Below, one piece after another: positions 8,379 to 18,700 of a stretch of DNA of 38,878 bases; the first letter of the stretch is position 1; each line of letters starts with the position of its first letter. Origin of the DNA: Phycisphaerales bacterium (GTDB lineage: Bacteria; Planctomycetota; Phycisphaerae; Phycisphaerales; SM1A02). The notes beneath the pieces are model-generated. The model searched no databases, was not told where the DNA came from, and saw nothing but the letters and a program-made list of their open reading frames with translations. Location: assembly GCA_029247205.1 (NCBI GenBank), contig JAQWLT010000006.1, positions 1-38,878 on the forward strand, in the 5' to 3' direction. The translations under genes were made by a program, and so were the position numbers.

Positions 8379-9044
8379 ATGGGTCGATACCACTTCATAT
8401 TCCCTCGTTGGTCCAACCTGCTTCTGCCAGCAGCGGTGGTTGCGGGGATGACTGCGCCGCTCTACGTCGCATTCATGGTCGCATTTGGGTTCAGCCCTAA
8501 ATCAACTGATGTTGGGTACCAGCCCGTGCAACCAATTCCGTTTAGTCATGCGGTGCATGCGGGCGAACTGGGCATTGATTGTCGGTATTGCCATAACACG
8601 GTTGAGGTTGCTGCGCATGCTGCGATCCCACCGACCCAAACGTGCATGAACTGTCACACACAGATTCACCCAGAGAGCAAATTGCTTGAGCCATTGTTTC
8701 ATAGTTACGAAACAGGCCGACCTGTTGAATGGGTGCGTATTCACGACCTCCCCGACTACACCTATTTCAATCACTCCGCGCATGTCATGCGTGGCGTCAG
8801 TTGTGTTGAGTGTCATGGTCGAATTGACACAATGGAACGTGTGTGGCAAGAGCATACGCTGAGCATGGGCTGGTGCCTTGAGTGCCATCGCAATCCTGCG
8901 CCGCATGTGCGAAACCCTGATCTCGTGACCCAACTCGAGTGGGGCTGGGATATGGATGCTGCGGAACGAATCGCCGAGGGCGATCGCTGGCTTGAGATCA
9001 ACGACCTTCATCCCTCACAGGACTGCACCACATGCCATCGGTAA
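8379..9044 (+). CDS. actA: ACIII subunit ActA, pentaheme cytochrome c
   Basis: ActA carries the multi-heme electron exit path of Alternative Complex III, a quinol:electron-acceptor oxidoreductase that replaces cytochrome bc1. From ATG 8379 the protein has 221 residues: one N-terminal membrane segment (about 13-38), then five CxxCH heme c sites at residues 68, 89, 142, 166 and 216 (CRYCH, CMNCH, CVECH, CLECH, CTTCH). Many extra His residues, such as FSHAVH and FNHSAH, are the likely distal ligands. It ends one residue after the fifth heme motif, and those last 13 nt also contain the actB start. I chose 8379 because MGRYHFIFPRW leads into the membrane segment and AGGA lies 11 nt upstream; an ATG at 8346 adds 11 residues. 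First gene of the respiratory operon. Confidence 0.94.
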   Translation: MGRYHFIFPRWSNLLLPAAVVAGMTAPLYVAFMVAFGFSPKSTDVGYQPVQPIPFSHAVHAGELGIDCRYCHNTVEVAAHAAIPPTQTCMNCHTQIHPESKLLEPLFHSYETGRPVEWVRIHDLPDYTYFNHSAHVMRGVSCVECHGRIDTMERVWQEHTLSMGWCLECHRNPAPHVRNPDLVTQLEWGWDMDAAERIAEGDRWLEINDLHPSQDCTTCHR

Positions 9045-12000
9045 ATGGAAGCGGCTCTGACGGCCGCAGATATTGGCGTAGCCTCGATGAGGTTGCTGAC
9101 ACGCCTGAATTTCGCGACTTTTTATATCGGGAGTTTCCTGGTGGGGCCGAGGCGATGCTCGACGGTCCAGATCGTCGTGGATTCCTCAAGGTCATGGGTG
9201 CGTCGATGGCTCTTGCTGGCGTCGGTCTAACCGGCTGCCGCAGATGGCCCCGCGAAGTGATTGCGCCGTATGCCAACCGGCCGGAAGGTCGAATCCCCGG
9301 AGTGCCTGAGCAGTACGCAAGCATTGTGGAACAAGCTGGTGTTGCCACAGGCGTGCTTGTTACGTGCTTTGATGGCCGACCGACCAAACTGGAAGGCAAT
9401 CCGGCACATCCCGGTAGCCTCGGCGCGTTGACCGCGTGGCAACAGGCAACGGTGCTTGATCTCTACGATCCAGATCGCACACGCCATGTACACGAGCGTC
9501 CGGGCGCTGCAGCCAAAGCATCCCGCAAGACATGGGCAGACTTTGAATCATGGTGGAAGTCGCATGCAACGTCGCTTGGCGACGGAGCTGGCCTTCGCTT
9601 CCTTGCGGAGTCGAGTGGGTCGCCAAGTGTGCAGCGAATGCAGCGTGCATTGAGAACGCGATTCCCGAAGGCAAGTTGGACGACATGGGATGCCATCGGT
9701 AACCCCGCCGAAGCAGCAGGCCTCGAACTGGCGATCGGTGGTCCGTTCCGTCCAGTGCACGATCTTGCAAAGGCAGATGTCGTAGTTTCATTCGATTGCG
9801 ACTTCCTTGGTGAACATCCTGACATGCTTGCACAGGCACGTGGGTGGGCGAGTCGACGCACCCCAGACGAGGGCCCGATGAACCGGGTCTATCAGGTCGA
9901 GCCCGACCTGAGCATCACGGGTGCAAGTGCCGACGATCGATATGTCATGCGGCCAAGTGAGATTACTGCCTTGGCACTTGAGTTGGCCGCAGCGATTACT
10001 GACGGTGGCACGATGAGCAGTAAGCCAGGCAAGGCCATGCTCGCTGACCTCACTTTGCGTCGTGGACACTCGCTCGTGATGGCAGGTCCTTCACAGCCTG
10101 CCGCTGTACATGCAGCGTGCGCACTGATGAATGAAACACTTGGCAATACTGGCTCGACCGTGAGCTATGCCCGGGTCCCTGAGCCTGAAATGCGAACGAG
10201 TTCGCTCGCCTCACTGGTAGTGGACATGAATAACGGGAGCGTGGACACGCTGGTTGTGATCGGTGGCAATCCCGTGTGGGATGCACCGGCGGACTTGGAC
10301 TTAGCGTCTGCAATGTCAAAGGTTGCTCACACGGTGCACGTGGGCGATCAAGATGATGAGACTTCGGCAGCATGCCGCTGGCACTTGCTGCGGGCGCATG
10401 GACTCGAAGCATGGGGTGACGGTCGAGCTTGGAACGGCACAATATCTATTCGCCAGCCAATGATTCTTCCTCTCTGGGGTGGACGGAGCGAGATTGAATT
10501 GCTTGCGATGTTGGCGGGCGAGAAAACGACCGAGGGGTTTGAGATTGTCAGGCGCACGTTTGAGAACTTGACTGCCACGCCAATGACGCCTGCAGGTACA
10601 GAGCCCTCATTTAGTCCCGTATGGCGAAAGGCCTTGCATGACGGTCTACTGAAGGCCGCCGTTGGCGAAACGCCGCGAGTTGATGTAACAGCTGTGAAGA
10701 AGGCAATGTCAACTTCGAGCGTAGGCAAGGCTGCTGGAATCGAAGTTATCTTCACGGTTGGCCTGCTGCTTGGCGGACGAATGGGCAATAACGGTTGGAT
10801 GCAGGAACTCCCCGATCCCATCTCCAAACTCACATGGGACAACGCCGTGATGTTGAGCGAATCAACCGCGGCTGATCTTGGTGTGGGCAGTGGCGATGTG
10901 GTGACCGTGAATGTCGGGAATCGCAGTGTGGCCGGGCCGGTGCTTGTGCAGCCAGGCCAGTGCGATGGAACTGCCACGCTGACTCTTGGCTATGGCCGCG
11001 ATTGGCCAGGCCGGGTCGCGGCTGGTGCCGGATTCAATGCCTATCCCATTCGCACAGGCAATGGCTTGTGGACCGAGCAAGGAGCGAGTATCGCCAGCAC
11101 CGGCGAATCTCAGGAGCTTGTGACGACCCAAGACCACTATGCCATCGACTCCGTTGGTGGCGAGGGCACACAAGCAAGGCTTCCGATGTTGTTCAGGGAG
11201 GCTTCAGCTGAGACCTTCGCAGCCCATCCAAACTTTGCCCGCGATCGTGATCATGTGATCAGCAGTTTGTCTCTGTTTGAAGAGACACAGTTTGAAGGTG
11301 CTCGCTATCGCTGGGGCATGGCGACTGACCTCTCTAAGTGCACCGGATGCAGCGCGTGTGTGACGGCTTGCCAGGCCGAGAACAATATCCCGATCGTAGG
11401 CAAGGATCAGGTTCGCATGGGCCGTGAGATGCATTGGCTGCGAATCGATCGCTATTACCGATTCCGTCAAGTAAGCGGCCAGTGGGATACCTCACAGCCA
11501 GTGAGCATTGCCATGCAGCCGCTTACGTGCCAGCACTGTGAAAATGCACCGTGTGAGCAGGTATGTCCTGTTGCTGCAACCGTTCACACGAGCGACGGCT
11601 TGAATGCGATGGTTTACAACCGCTGTGTTGGAACACGGTATTGCTCGAATAACTGCCCGTATAAAGTGCGGCGATTCAACTTCTTCGATTACTTCCGCCG
11701 TGATCCACTACGCGAAACTGGCATGCTGCAGGTGCAGCCTGATTATTACATCAAGCGGCAGAGTGGCGGCGATCCGCTCAGGCGAATGCAGTTCAACCCC
11801 AATGTCACGGTTCGCATGCGGGGTGTGATGGAGAAGTGCACGTGGTGCACGCAGAGGATTGAAGCAGCCAAGATTGAAACCCGAAACAAGTGGGTCAAGT
11901 TGCCTGAGGCCGAGAAGGCCAAGGCCAAGCGAGTAGTCGTTCCTGATGGCACGATCACTCCGGCTTGTGCCCAGACATGCCCGACAGGTGCGATCGTGTT

Positions 12001-12262
12001 TGGCGACTTACTGGACGATTCATCTCGCGTTACCAAACTCCATCGCAGTAGTCGGGCCTATGACTTGCTTGGCGAACTGAACGTTAAGCCGCGAAACCAA
12101 TTTATGGCTCGTATCACAAACCCTTCAAGCGGCGAGCGATTCCCAGATGACTTTGTGTCACACGGTGCTGGCCATGGCGAGGCTGATCACGGGCACGGAA
12201 ATGGGCACAAACAAGAGCATGGGCATGAGGCCGAAGCTAAGCACGAGGTGCATGACGGATGA
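9032..12262 (+). CDS. actB: ACIII subunit ActB, molybdopterin-oxidoreductase-like fused to iron-sulfur subunit
   Basis: This 1076-residue peripheral subunit sits on the outer face of the membrane. After a lead-in with a conserved YWRSLDE motif there is a twin-arginine-like segment, [17 protein letters not shown] (Arg48-Arg49), for folded export. Residues about 75-700 are a molybdopterin-enzyme-like domain that in ACIII holds no Mo cofactor. The C-terminal ferredoxin-like domain has cysteine groups at 770/773/776/780, 833/836/841/845, 865/871/875 and 936/939/979/983. The third group has only three cysteines in the usual spacing ([11 protein letters not shown]), consistent with the mix of 4Fe-4S and one 3Fe-4S cluster known for ActB. 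The last 33 residues hold nine histidines. It overlaps actA by 13 nt and actC by 4 nt (ATGA), so translation is probably coupled. Confidence 0.95.
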   Translation: MPSVNGSGSDGRRYWRSLDEVADTPEFRDFLYREFPGGAEAMLDGPDRRGFLKVMGASMALAGVGLTGCRRWPREVIAPYANRPEGRIPGVPEQYASIVEQAGVATGVLVTCFDGRPTKLEGNPAHPGSLGALTAWQQATVLDLYDPDRTRHVHERPGAAAKASRKTWADFESWWKSHATSLGDGAGLRFLAESSGSPSVQRMQRALRTRFPKASWTTWDAIGNPAEAAGLELAIGGPFRPVHDLAKADVVVSFDCDFLGEHPDMLAQARGWASRRTPDEGPMNRVYQVEPDLSITGASADDRYVMRPSEITALALELAAAITDGGTMSSKPGKAMLADLTLRRGHSLVMAGPSQPAAVHAACALMNETLGNTGSTVSYARVPEPEMRTSSLASLVVDMNNGSVDTLVVIGGNPVWDAPADLDLASAMSKVAHTVHVGDQDDETSAACRWHLLRAHGLEAWGDGRAWNGTISIRQPMILPLWGGRSEIELLAMLAGEKTTEGFEIVRRTFENLTATPMTPAGTEPSFSPVWRKALHDGLLKAAVGETPRVDVTAVKKAMSTSSVGKAAGIEVIFTVGLLLGGRMGNNGWMQELPDPISKLTWDNAVMLSESTAADLGVGSGDVVTVNVGNRSVAGPVLVQPGQCDGTATLTLGYGRDWPGRVAAGAGFNAYPIRTGNGLWTEQGASIASTGESQELVTTQDHYAIDSVGGEGTQARLPMLFREASAETFAAHPNFARDRDHVISSLSLFEETQFEGARYRWGMATDLSKCTGCSACVTACQAENNIPIVGKDQVRMGREMHWLRIDRYYRFRQVSGQWDTSQPVSIAMQPLTCQHCENAPCEQVCPVAATVHTSDGLNAMVYNRCVGTRYCSNNCPYKVRRFNFFDYFRRDPLRETGMLQVQPDYYIKRQSGGDPLRRMQFNPNVTVRMRGVMEKCTWCTQRIEAAKIETRNKWVKLPEAEKAKAKRVVVPDGTITPACAQTCPTGAIVFGDLLDDSSRVTKLHRSSRAYDLLGELNVKPRNQFMARITNPSSGERFPDDFVSHGAGHGEADHGHGNGHKQEHGHEAEAKHEVHDG

Positions 12263-13683
12263 CCACGCTGCCGATCGATAATCCGATCGATGAACTGAGC
12301 GACGACCCGCGACAGCGTGCGCCGCTCGTGCTCAACCATCATGAGTTTGGCACTGTCACTGCAGAGATTTTGCGGGCGAATGAAGCCAAGAAGCCACCGA
12401 TGGCTTGGTACATCGCCTTCGTCATCTCGTTCTCATTGATGTCCTCCCTTGGTCTTTTGGTTGGATATCTCGTTGTTACTGGTGTGGGCGTCTGGGGCAA
12501 TAACAACCCTGTGATGTGGGGTTTCCCCATCGTGAACTTTGTGTTTTGGGTTGGCATTGGCCATGCAGGAACGTTGATCTCAGCCATCCTCTTCCTGTTC
12601 AGGCAGAAGTGGCGTACGTCGATCAACCGGTTTGCAGAAGCAATGACGATCTTCGCCGTGATTTGTGCCGGTCTTTTTCCTGGTATTCATATCGGGCGAG
12701 TGTGGTTGGCTTATTGGCTCTTCCCGATTCCCAACCAGATGGATCTGTGGCCGCAATTCCGAAGCCCGCTGTTGTGGGACGTGTTTGCAGTCGGCACCTA
12801 CTTCACAGTTTCACTGCTGTTCTGGTACGTGGGCATGATTCCTGACTTGGCTACGCTGCGTGATCGTGCGACGAATCAGGTCAAGGCCATTGCGTATGGT
12901 TTCTTCGCTCTTGGATGGCGAGGCAGTATGCGGCATTGGCATCGATACGAGCGTGCGTACTTGCTGCTTGCTGCATTGGCAACCCCACTCGTGTTGTCGG
13001 TCCACTCGGTTGTGTCGTTTGACTTTGCCGTCTCGCAGTTGCCTGGTTGGCATACGACCATCTTTCCGCCGTACTTTGTCGCGGGTGCCATTTTCAGTGG
13101 ATTTGCCATGGTGTTGTCGTTGGCAATTCCTGCACGCGAACTCTGGGGGCTTAAGAACTTCATCACCATGCGGCACATCGAGAATATGTGCAAGGTTGTA
13201 CTGCTGACGGGCTCAATGGTTGGCTACGCCTACGGCATGGAATTCTTCATGGCTTGGTACAGCGGCGAGGTCTACGAGTCGTTCGCCTTTATCAACCGAG
13301 CTTTTGGCCAATATGCTTGGGCCTACTGGATCATGGTTTCCTGCAATGTGATTTGCCCGCAGCTCTTCTGGTTTAAGGCAGTCCGTCGCAATGTTTGGGT
13401 GATCTTCATCATCACACTGTTCGTCAACCTCGGAATGTGGTTCGAGCGATTCGTTATCACGGTGACAAGTCTTGCCAACGACTTCCTGCCCAGTAGCTGG
13501 GGCTGGTTTCAACCGACTTGGGTTGACGTCATGACCTTTGTTGGAAGTTTTGGGCTATTCATGACGCTCTTCCTGCTCTTTATTCGATTCCTACCTGTGC
13601 TGGCAATTGCCGAAATCAAAGGTGTCATGCCAGAAGCTGATCCGCATGCACACCATGGTCACGACGGGGAGGCAGACGCATGA
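12259..13683 (+). CDS. actC: ACIII subunit ActC, NrfD/PsrC-like quinol-binding membrane protein
   Basis: ActC is the integral membrane subunit that binds menaquinol next to the iron-sulfur chain of ActB. The 474 residues contain about ten hydrophobic segments, beginning with [26 protein letters not shown]. NrfD/PolFe-S-type signatures are seen: [30 protein letters not shown]-like [22 protein letters not shown] and [20 protein letters not shown] short His-rich tail ([14 protein letters not shown]) closes the protein. It starts with the ATGA that ends actB and ends with the ATGA that starts actD. ActC and ActF are homologous membrane subunits in this complex. Confidence 0.95.
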   Translation: MTTLPIDNPIDELSDDPRQRAPLVLNHHEFGTVTAEILRANEAKKPPMAWYIAFVISFSLMSSLGLLVGYLVVTGVGVWGNNNPVMWGFPIVNFVFWVGIGHAGTLISAILFLFRQKWRTSINRFAEAMTIFAVICAGLFPGIHIGRVWLAYWLFPIPNQMDLWPQFRSPLLWDVFAVGTYFTVSLLFWYVGMIPDLATLRDRATNQVKAIAYGFFALGWRGSMRHWHRYERAYLLLAALATPLVLSVHSVVSFDFAVSQLPGWHTTIFPPYFVAGAIFSGFAMVLSLAIPARELWGLKNFITMRHIENMCKVVLLTGSMVGYAYGMEFFMAWYSGEVYESFAFINRAFGQYAWAYWIMVSCNVICPQLFWFKAVRRNVWVIFIITLFVNLGMWFERFVITVTSLANDFLPSSWGWFQPTWVDVMTFVGSFGLFMTLFLLFIRFLPVLAIAEIKGVMPEADPHAHHGHDGEADA

Positions 13684-14270
13684 GCCCGTCAACGCAAACA
13701 AACGAAACGACACCTCTCTGGGGTCTTGCAGCTCAGTTCTCGTCGACTGCCGCGATTTACAAGGCCGCGGCCAAGACGCGAGAAGCGGGCTATCGCTGGT
13801 TTGATTGTCATGTTCCTTTTCCGGTGCATGGTCTTGATAAGGCGATGGGGGTGCAGTTCACCATCTTGCCAATTCTCGTTTTCTTTGCGGGCATGACCGG
13901 CTTGTGTGTTGCGATCTTCCTGCAGGTATTCACAAACTCGCTTGAGCTCAATCTTTGGGCAATTGTTCCTGTGGTTGGTTATCAGTTTGAAGTTTCAGGC
14001 AAGCCTCTTGTGAGCGCTCCGGCCTTTGTGCCAGTGGCATTTGAATTGACGGTTTTGTTTTCGGCTTTGGCAACCGTGTCGTTAATGCTGGTGCTGAACA
14101 AATTGCCGTGCTTGTATCACCCGGTGCTGAAGTCGCCCAAGATGAAGCGGATTACCGACGATCGCTTTGTCTTGGTGATCGAGGCATGTGATCCAAAGTT
14201 TGCCCGCTCAACGGCACAGGCATTCCTAGAGTCACTTGATCCAGAACGCATTGTCGAGTTGGAGGCCTGA
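13680..14270 (+). CDS. actD: ACIII subunit ActD (DUF3341)
   Basis: A 196-residue membrane subunit of ACIII without known cofactor. It begins with a soluble stretch including [31 protein letters not shown], the classic DUF3341 block. Two membrane helices follow (about residues 60-82 and 115-138), flanking a conserved loop with [27 protein letters not shown]. The C-terminal soluble tail includes [10 protein letters not shown]. Four-base ATGA overlap with actC; only 4 nt separate its stop from the actE start, and the actE ribosome site GGAGG lies within its last codons. Confidence 0.93.
   Translation: MSPSTQTNETTPLWGLAAQFSSTAAIYKAAAKTREAGYRWFDCHVPFPVHGLDKAMGVQFTILPILVFFAGMTGLCVAIFLQVFTNSLELNLWAIVPVVGYQFEVSGKPLVSAPAFVPVAFELTVLFSALATVSLMLVLNKLPCLYHPVLKSPKMKRITDDRFVLVIEACDPKFARSTAQAFLESLDPERIVELEA
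14261..14265 (+). promoter_or_regulatory. Shine-Dalgarno fixing the actE start
   Basis: GGAGG lies 9 nt before ATG 14275. It decides for MSTPDSKNRV over the longer in-frame start at 14236, which would lie inside actD. Confidence 0.75.
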
Positions 14271-14274
14271 TCTC

Positions 14275-15012
14275 ATGAGTACTCCAGACTCAAAAAATCG
14301 TGTCACTGGTACTTTCTGGGATATCCCTACGGGGTTTATCTATACCGGCATTCTCTTGGCTTGCCTTTTGCTCATTCCGCCAGCACTCATTCTGCGTGCT
14401 CGTGCGATGCCGAGTGACAAGCCTCGCATTCATCTGATCCAGAACATGGATAACCAGCCAAAATACTTGGCCCAGCATGAGAGTCTGCTCTTCAATGATG
14501 GTCGGGCAATGCGACCACGGGTTCCGGGCACCGTAGCGCAGGGGGACATGGTTGGTGATACGCACTTCAGTCTTGGACTTGTGGATGGTGCGTATGCAAC
14601 GGCATTCCCGTCGCAGGTCCATCTGAATGACGCATTGCTTGATCGAGGTCGAGATCGTTTCAACATCTACTGCCTTCCATGTCACGGCGTGACGGGCGAA
14701 GGCAATGGCACCATTCATCATCGCGCGATGGTGCTGCTCAATAACGGCACGAATGGCACTGTTTGGGTGCAGCCTCGTAACCTTCACCAGGCCGATATGC
14801 AGGCTCTTCCCCCGGGTCGCATCTTTCACACCATCAGTGATGGGTTCCAAACAATGGCCGGCTACGCTTCGCAGATCACACCAGCCGATCGCTGGGCGAT
14901 CACAGCCTGGGTGTATGCCCTGCAAATTGGCCGAAACGCACCTGCGGATGCCGTGCCTGAATCTGACTCGCTTCCGGTTCGAATACGAAATCTCGACGGG
15001 GGTGGCTCGTGA
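14275..15012 (+). CDS. actE: ACIII subunit ActE, monoheme cytochrome c
   Basis: A 245-residue membrane-anchored cytochrome c that passes electrons from ACIII toward the oxidase. One N-terminal membrane segment (about 20-43, YTGILLACLLLIPPALIL) is followed by a conserved DMVG/YPSQ-like region and a cytochrome c fold. The heme site CLPCH is at residues 133-137, followed by GVTGEGNG. The probable Met ligand is in GFQTMAGYASQITPADRW, the family's usual position. The start at 14275 is fixed by GGAGG. Stop and actF start overlap as TGATG. Confidence 0.94.
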   Translation: MSTPDSKNRVTGTFWDIPTGFIYTGILLACLLLIPPALILRARAMPSDKPRIHLIQNMDNQPKYLAQHESLLFNDGRAMRPRVPGTVAQGDMVGDTHFSLGLVDGAYATAFPSQVHLNDALLDRGRDRFNIYCLPCHGVTGEGNGTIHHRAMVLLNNGTNGTVWVQPRNLHQADMQALPPGRIFHTISDGFQTMAGYASQITPADRWAITAWVYALQIGRNAPADAVPESDSLPVRIRNLDGGGS

Positions 15013-16292
15013 TGACACAGGGACATTCAACGGGTGATCTCCACCTTGGCAAACTTGGAACCTCAGGCATGATGCTTGGCGCTCTCGTGGGCTTTGGCGG
15101 GTTGGCTGCAACGCTTGGTCTCGATGGCCTTGGCGGATCAGGATTGTTCTGGAAGTCATACTTGTTTGGATTCATGGTGGCGACGGCGATCTGTCTCGGT
15201 GCATTGTTCTTTGTGCTTTTGCAGCACATCACCAAGGCGGGCTGGTCCGTGACCGTGCGGCGACCTGCCGAGGCCATTGCTGCCAACCTCCAATGGTTGT
15301 GGATCTTGTTCATTCCCATTCTCGTGCTGGTGTGGACCGGCAAGGGAGCGGTACTCTTTGAGTGGTGCAATGTCGAGTACATGCAGAGCGATCACGTTCT
15401 TGCTGGAAAGATGGGCTACCTCAATGCCACGTTCTGGTCCATTCGCGCTGTTGTATACCTTGGCGTGTGGGCCTTGCTCGCGCGGTTCTATCGCACGCAG
15501 AGCGTGGCACAGGACAGTGATGGCGATGTGCGGCGCACGATGCGAATGCAGTGGTGGGCACCCATCGGCATTATTCTGTATGGGTTCACACAGACGTTCG
15601 CAGCTGTTGACTGGATCATGGCAATTCAGCCGAAGTGGTTTTCGACCATGTTTGGCGTGTACTGGTTCGCCGTGAGTTGCACGGGTTTCTTCGCCTCAAT
15701 CATCATTCTGATCACATTGCTGCGAGGCGCCGGGTATGGCAAGGCTGCATTCACACGCGAGCACTTCCAAGATCTCGGCAAACTATTGTTTGCATTCGGT
15801 GTCGTCTTCTGGGCGTACATCGGATACAGCCAGTACATGCTCATTTGGTATGCGAATATTCCAATCGAGACTGAGTGGTTTGTTCCTCGGCAATTGGGTG
15901 GCTGGTTCTTCGTCTCTTGGCTTCTGATCGTCGGCCACTTTGCACTGCCATTTGTGCTGCTGATCACTCGCTGGACGAAGCGGTTCCGCAATATTCTGGT
16001 GCTCATTGCTATCTGGATGTTGGCAATGTTCATCATCGATGTCTATTGGCTATTGATGCCGATGGTGCCTGAAGTCGCGTTGGCAGAGGCGACGAGTTGG
16101 AATCAATTACAGACCGCAGTTGATGCCGGCAAGGTTGCGATTGGTTGGAATCCATCAATTCTGAATCTCACCGCCTTGCTCGGCATGCTTGGGCTTGTTG
16201 TGTGCGGCACATTCTTCTTCCTTGGCCGAGCCAGTTTGGCCCCAACCGCCGACCCGCGTCTCTCCGAAGCGTTGGCATTTGAGAACTTTTGA
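15012..16292 (+). CDS. actF: ACIII subunit ActF, NrfD-like membrane subunit
   Basis: The second NrfD-like membrane subunit of ACIII, 426 residues with about ten membrane segments. It pairs with ActC; its exact role (structural or proton path) is not settled. Recognisable blocks are FWKSYLFGFMVATAICLGALFFVLLQHITKAGWSVTVRRPAE, WSIRAVVYLGVWALLARFYR and DWIMAIQPKWFSTMFGVYWFA, the last being a strong ActF signature, then GKLLFAFGVVFWAYIGYSQYMLIWYANIPIETEWF. The ATG at 15012 overlaps the actE TGA by one base; a GTG one codon earlier is in frame. Its stop overlaps the next start in the same TGATG manner. Confidence 0.95.
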   Translation: MTQGHSTGDLHLGKLGTSGMMLGALVGFGGLAATLGLDGLGGSGLFWKSYLFGFMVATAICLGALFFVLLQHITKAGWSVTVRRPAEAIAANLQWLWILFIPILVLVWTGKGAVLFEWCNVEYMQSDHVLAGKMGYLNATFWSIRAVVYLGVWALLARFYRTQSVAQDSDGDVRRTMRMQWWAPIGIILYGFTQTFAAVDWIMAIQPKWFSTMFGVYWFAVSCTGFFASIIILITLLRGAGYGKAAFTREHFQDLGKLLFAFGVVFWAYIGYSQYMLIWYANIPIETEWFVPRQLGGWFFVSWLLIVGHFALPFVLLITRWTKRFRNILVLIAIWMLAMFIIDVYWLLMPMVPEVALAEATSWNQLQTAVDAGKVAIGWNPSILNLTALLGMLGLVVCGTFFFLGRASLAPTADPRLSEALAFENF

Positions 16293-16648
16293 TGAGTCAC
16301 GAATCAGAGCACAGCACGGCACTCCCCGGCGATCATGAAGACCCCTCTGGTGGGCCAACATGGGTCGTTGGTATTGCTGGTGCAATCTTGACGGTCGTTA
16401 CCGCGCTCGCGGTGACGGGGCTCTACTACGCAGCCGAGCGGGCTGAACTGCATGGCAAGGTCACATCAGTCCGCTCTCAGGAAGCCGAGATTCGTCGCGA
16501 GGCTGATGCGCTGGCCATGATGAATGAGCCTCACTGGGAACAGTGGACCGACGCCGATGGCGTACTTGCTGGCGAGAGAACTCTTGTTGTGCCAATGAGT
16601 ACGGCGAGGGAACTTGTCAAGAAGAAATGGGGAGGGTCTGGGAACTGA
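16292..16648 (+). CDS. Small single-span membrane protein of the ACIII/oxidase operon
   Basis: Function unknown. The 118-residue protein has a short acidic, His-containing N-terminus (MSHESEHSTALPGDHED), one membrane helix (about residues 25-47, WVVGIAGAILTVVTALAVTGLYY), a charged possibly coiled segment (RAELHGKVTSVRSQEAEIRRE) and a conserved-looking end, LVVPMSTARELVKKKW. Small proteins with a single helix and a final (I/V)P(I/M)xxAxxLV motif occur, as far as I recall, between ACIII and oxidase genes in other planctomycetes, so it is probably an accessory or assembly subunit. It starts within the TGATG shared with the actF stop and ends 9 nt before the SCO gene. Confidence 0.8.
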   Translation: MSHESEHSTALPGDHEDPSGGPTWVVGIAGAILTVVTALAVTGLYYAAERAELHGKVTSVRSQEAEIRREADALAMMNEPHWEQWTDADGVLAGERTLVVPMSTARELVKKKWGGSGN

Positions 16649-16657
16649 CCCCTTCAC

Positions 16658-17551
16658 ATGTTTGTACGTAGCCACATCATGTTGCTTGTCACAGTCGCTG
16701 CCGCCACCTTGGCGACGCCTGTTGCTGCGCAACTGCTGGCCGATGAGTTGCCTGCAGAACTTGATGGTGTTGGCATTGTGCAACGACTTGATGAGCAGGT
16801 GCCATTGGAATTGGAATTTGTCGATCACAGTGGCAAGACAGTAGTGCTGTCGGATTTGATCGATAGCGAGCGTCCGGTCATTCTCACTCTGAATTACTAC
16901 CGGTGCCCTCAGTTATGTTCGCTTACATTGAATGGTCTGGTGGACGGTCTTCGTGATGTCGATCTCGATCTCGGGACCGAATACAACATTGTGACTGTGA
17001 GCATCAACCCCGATGAAGGCCCAGCGATCGCAGCACAGAACCGTGCTGGATATCTCGCTGCGCTTGATGAGAAAGTTCCTGAGTCTGCATGGCCTTTCCT
17101 GACTGGTAATCAAGAGAACATTGACGCTTTGGCGAAGGCCATTGGCTTTGGCTACCGGTTCGATGAGTTGAGCGGCGAGTTTGCTCACACTTCGAGTATC
17201 ACTTTCGTGACGCCAGATGGCCGCATTTCAAAGTACATGAATGATGTGCGGTTCCTGCCGCGTGATTTGCGATTGGCAATTGTCGATGCATCACAGGGCA
17301 AGGTTGGATCGCTGATGGACACGCTTCTGCTTTTCAACTGTTTTCAATGGGACCCCGAAGCAGGCAGCTTTGTTCCTAGTGCATGGAAGATTATGCGGCT
17401 CGGCGCTGGGATCAGCGCTATCGTGCTCTTTGGTGGCATCTTCGTATTGTTTCGATTGGAGCGTTCCAGTCGAAGTGGTCGTGGCAAACAGAATGGGCAT
17501 GATTCCGGGCCATCTCGTCCGGTGTTGGAAACTGGTGGAATGCAGTCATGA
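16658..17551 (+). CDS. SCO1/SenC-family copper chaperone for cytochrome oxidase
   Basis: SCO proteins deliver copper to, or reduce, the CuA site of oxidase subunit II outside the cytoplasm. The 297-residue product has a signal peptide (MLLVTVAAATLATPVAAQ, residues 8-25), a thioredoxin-like domain with the copper site CPQLC (Cys83, Cys87) in NYYRCPQLCSL, and the third ligand His177 in EFAHTSSITFV. A C-terminal helix (about 250-270, LGAGISAIVLFGGIFVLFRL) anchors it in the membrane. The start may be ATG 16658 or ATG 16679; the latter gives a neater signal peptide. It lies directly before coxB, its presumed target, with an ATGA overlap. Confidence 0.92.
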   Translation: MFVRSHIMLLVTVAAATLATPVAAQLLADELPAELDGVGIVQRLDEQVPLELEFVDHSGKTVVLSDLIDSERPVILTLNYYRCPQLCSLTLNGLVDGLRDVDLDLGTEYNIVTVSINPDEGPAIAAQNRAGYLAALDEKVPESAWPFLTGNQENIDALAKAIGFGYRFDELSGEFAHTSSITFVTPDGRISKYMNDVRFLPRDLRLAIVDASQGKVGSLMDTLLLFNCFQWDPEAGSFVPSAWKIMRLGAGISAIVLFGGIFVLFRLERSSRSGRGKQNGHDSGPSRPVLETGGMQS

Positions 17552-18669
17552 GCATGTTTGGAATGCTGGCAACGATGAAACTGGGCGAAGCAACCTCTGG
17601 CGGCGGTTTCTGGATGCCTGAGAACGCGTCCACCGTTGCTGCGGAAGTGGACGGGCTGTTCTACTTCATCAATAACGTGAATTACGTGTCATTCGCGCTG
17701 TGCGTGGCGATCTTGCTCTTCTTTGCTATTCGATACTACGCCAAGCCCTCCTCGCATGCGACGTTTGATCCCGATGCGCCGACGCACAACACCCCACTTG
17801 AGCTGACGTGGTCAGTGGTCCCATTGCTGATCGTGGGCGTGATGTTCTGGCTCGGCATGACTGGGTTCCTTGAGTTGATGGAAGCCCCAAGTGATTCCTA
17901 TGAAGTTCGCGTGACGGCTCAGAAGTGGTCATGGACATTCCAGCATCCTGAGTATGGCGTCACCGAGGCAGCTGAGTTGACGGTACCACTGAATAAACCT
18001 GTCAGACTCATCATGACCAGTTCGGATGTGCTGCACAGTTTGTTTGTGCCTGCCTTCCGTGTGAAGAACGATGTCGTGCCTGGTCGCTACAGCAGCCTCT
18101 GGTTCCAAGCCACGAGGCCTGGCCAGTACAGGCTGTATTGCACGGAGTATTGCGGCAAGGATCACTCGAAGATGCTCGCCGTTGTAAATGTATTGCCTGA
18201 GGACGAGTTCCAAGAACGCCTCGGCAAACTCGCACGCGAGTACGAGGACATTGAGGATCAAGACCTTCCGGCGTACGCCTTGTCTCGTCTGTACAACCGC
18301 TGTGCCTCATGCCATTCCCTTGACGGTAAGTCAGGAACCGGGCCATCTTTCAAAGGATTGTGGGACCGCACCAAGAAGGGCTCAACCGTCTTTACCAATG
18401 GAACGTCATTAAAGGACCTCATGGGCAAAGGTGGCGAGTTTGAGGTGCCCGAGAATTACATCCGTGATTCGATTGTCAATCCACAACGCCATATTGTTCA
18501 AAATTACACGGGTGCGATGCCAACATTCCAAGGCCAGCTCAAGCAACGACAGATCGATGCACTGATCTTGATGTTGAAGAATCTCGACCAACTTGTCGAC
18601 GACCAGGGCAATGTGATCGAAGAGCCCAATTTGGACAACGCCGACATTTCCACTGGAGCACAACAGTGA
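17548..18669 (+). CDS. coxB: Cytochrome c oxidase subunit II with fused cytochrome c domain (caa3-type)
   Basis: Subunit II accepts electrons and passes them through CuA to heme a. The 373 residues show two membrane helices (about 30-55 and 85-110), then the cupredoxin domain with a full set of CuA ligands: His163, Cys198, Glu200, Cys202, His206 and Met209 (CTEYCGKDHSKM). The C-terminal domain is a class I cytochrome c: CASCH at 252-256 and the axial Met324 in GAMPTF. The fusion marks a caa3-type enzyme that does not need a separate soluble cytochrome c for the last transfer. The start ATG shares an ATGA with the SCO stop. 31 nt separate it from coxA. Confidence 0.96.
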   Translation: MSMFGMLATMKLGEATSGGGFWMPENASTVAAEVDGLFYFINNVNYVSFALCVAILLFFAIRYYAKPSSHATFDPDAPTHNTPLELTWSVVPLLIVGVMFWLGMTGFLELMEAPSDSYEVRVTAQKWSWTFQHPEYGVTEAAELTVPLNKPVRLIMTSSDVLHSLFVPAFRVKNDVVPGRYSSLWFQATRPGQYRLYCTEYCGKDHSKMLAVVNVLPEDEFQERLGKLAREYEDIEDQDLPAYALSRLYNRCASCHSLDGKSGTGPSFKGLWDRTKKGSTVFTNGTSLKDLMGKGGEFEVPENYIRDSIVNPQRHIVQNYTGAMPTFQGQLKQRQIDALILMLKNLDQLVDDQGNVIEEPNLDNADISTGAQQ

Positions 18670-18700
18670 GCAGTGAGATCACCGTGGAAGGAAGAGATCG

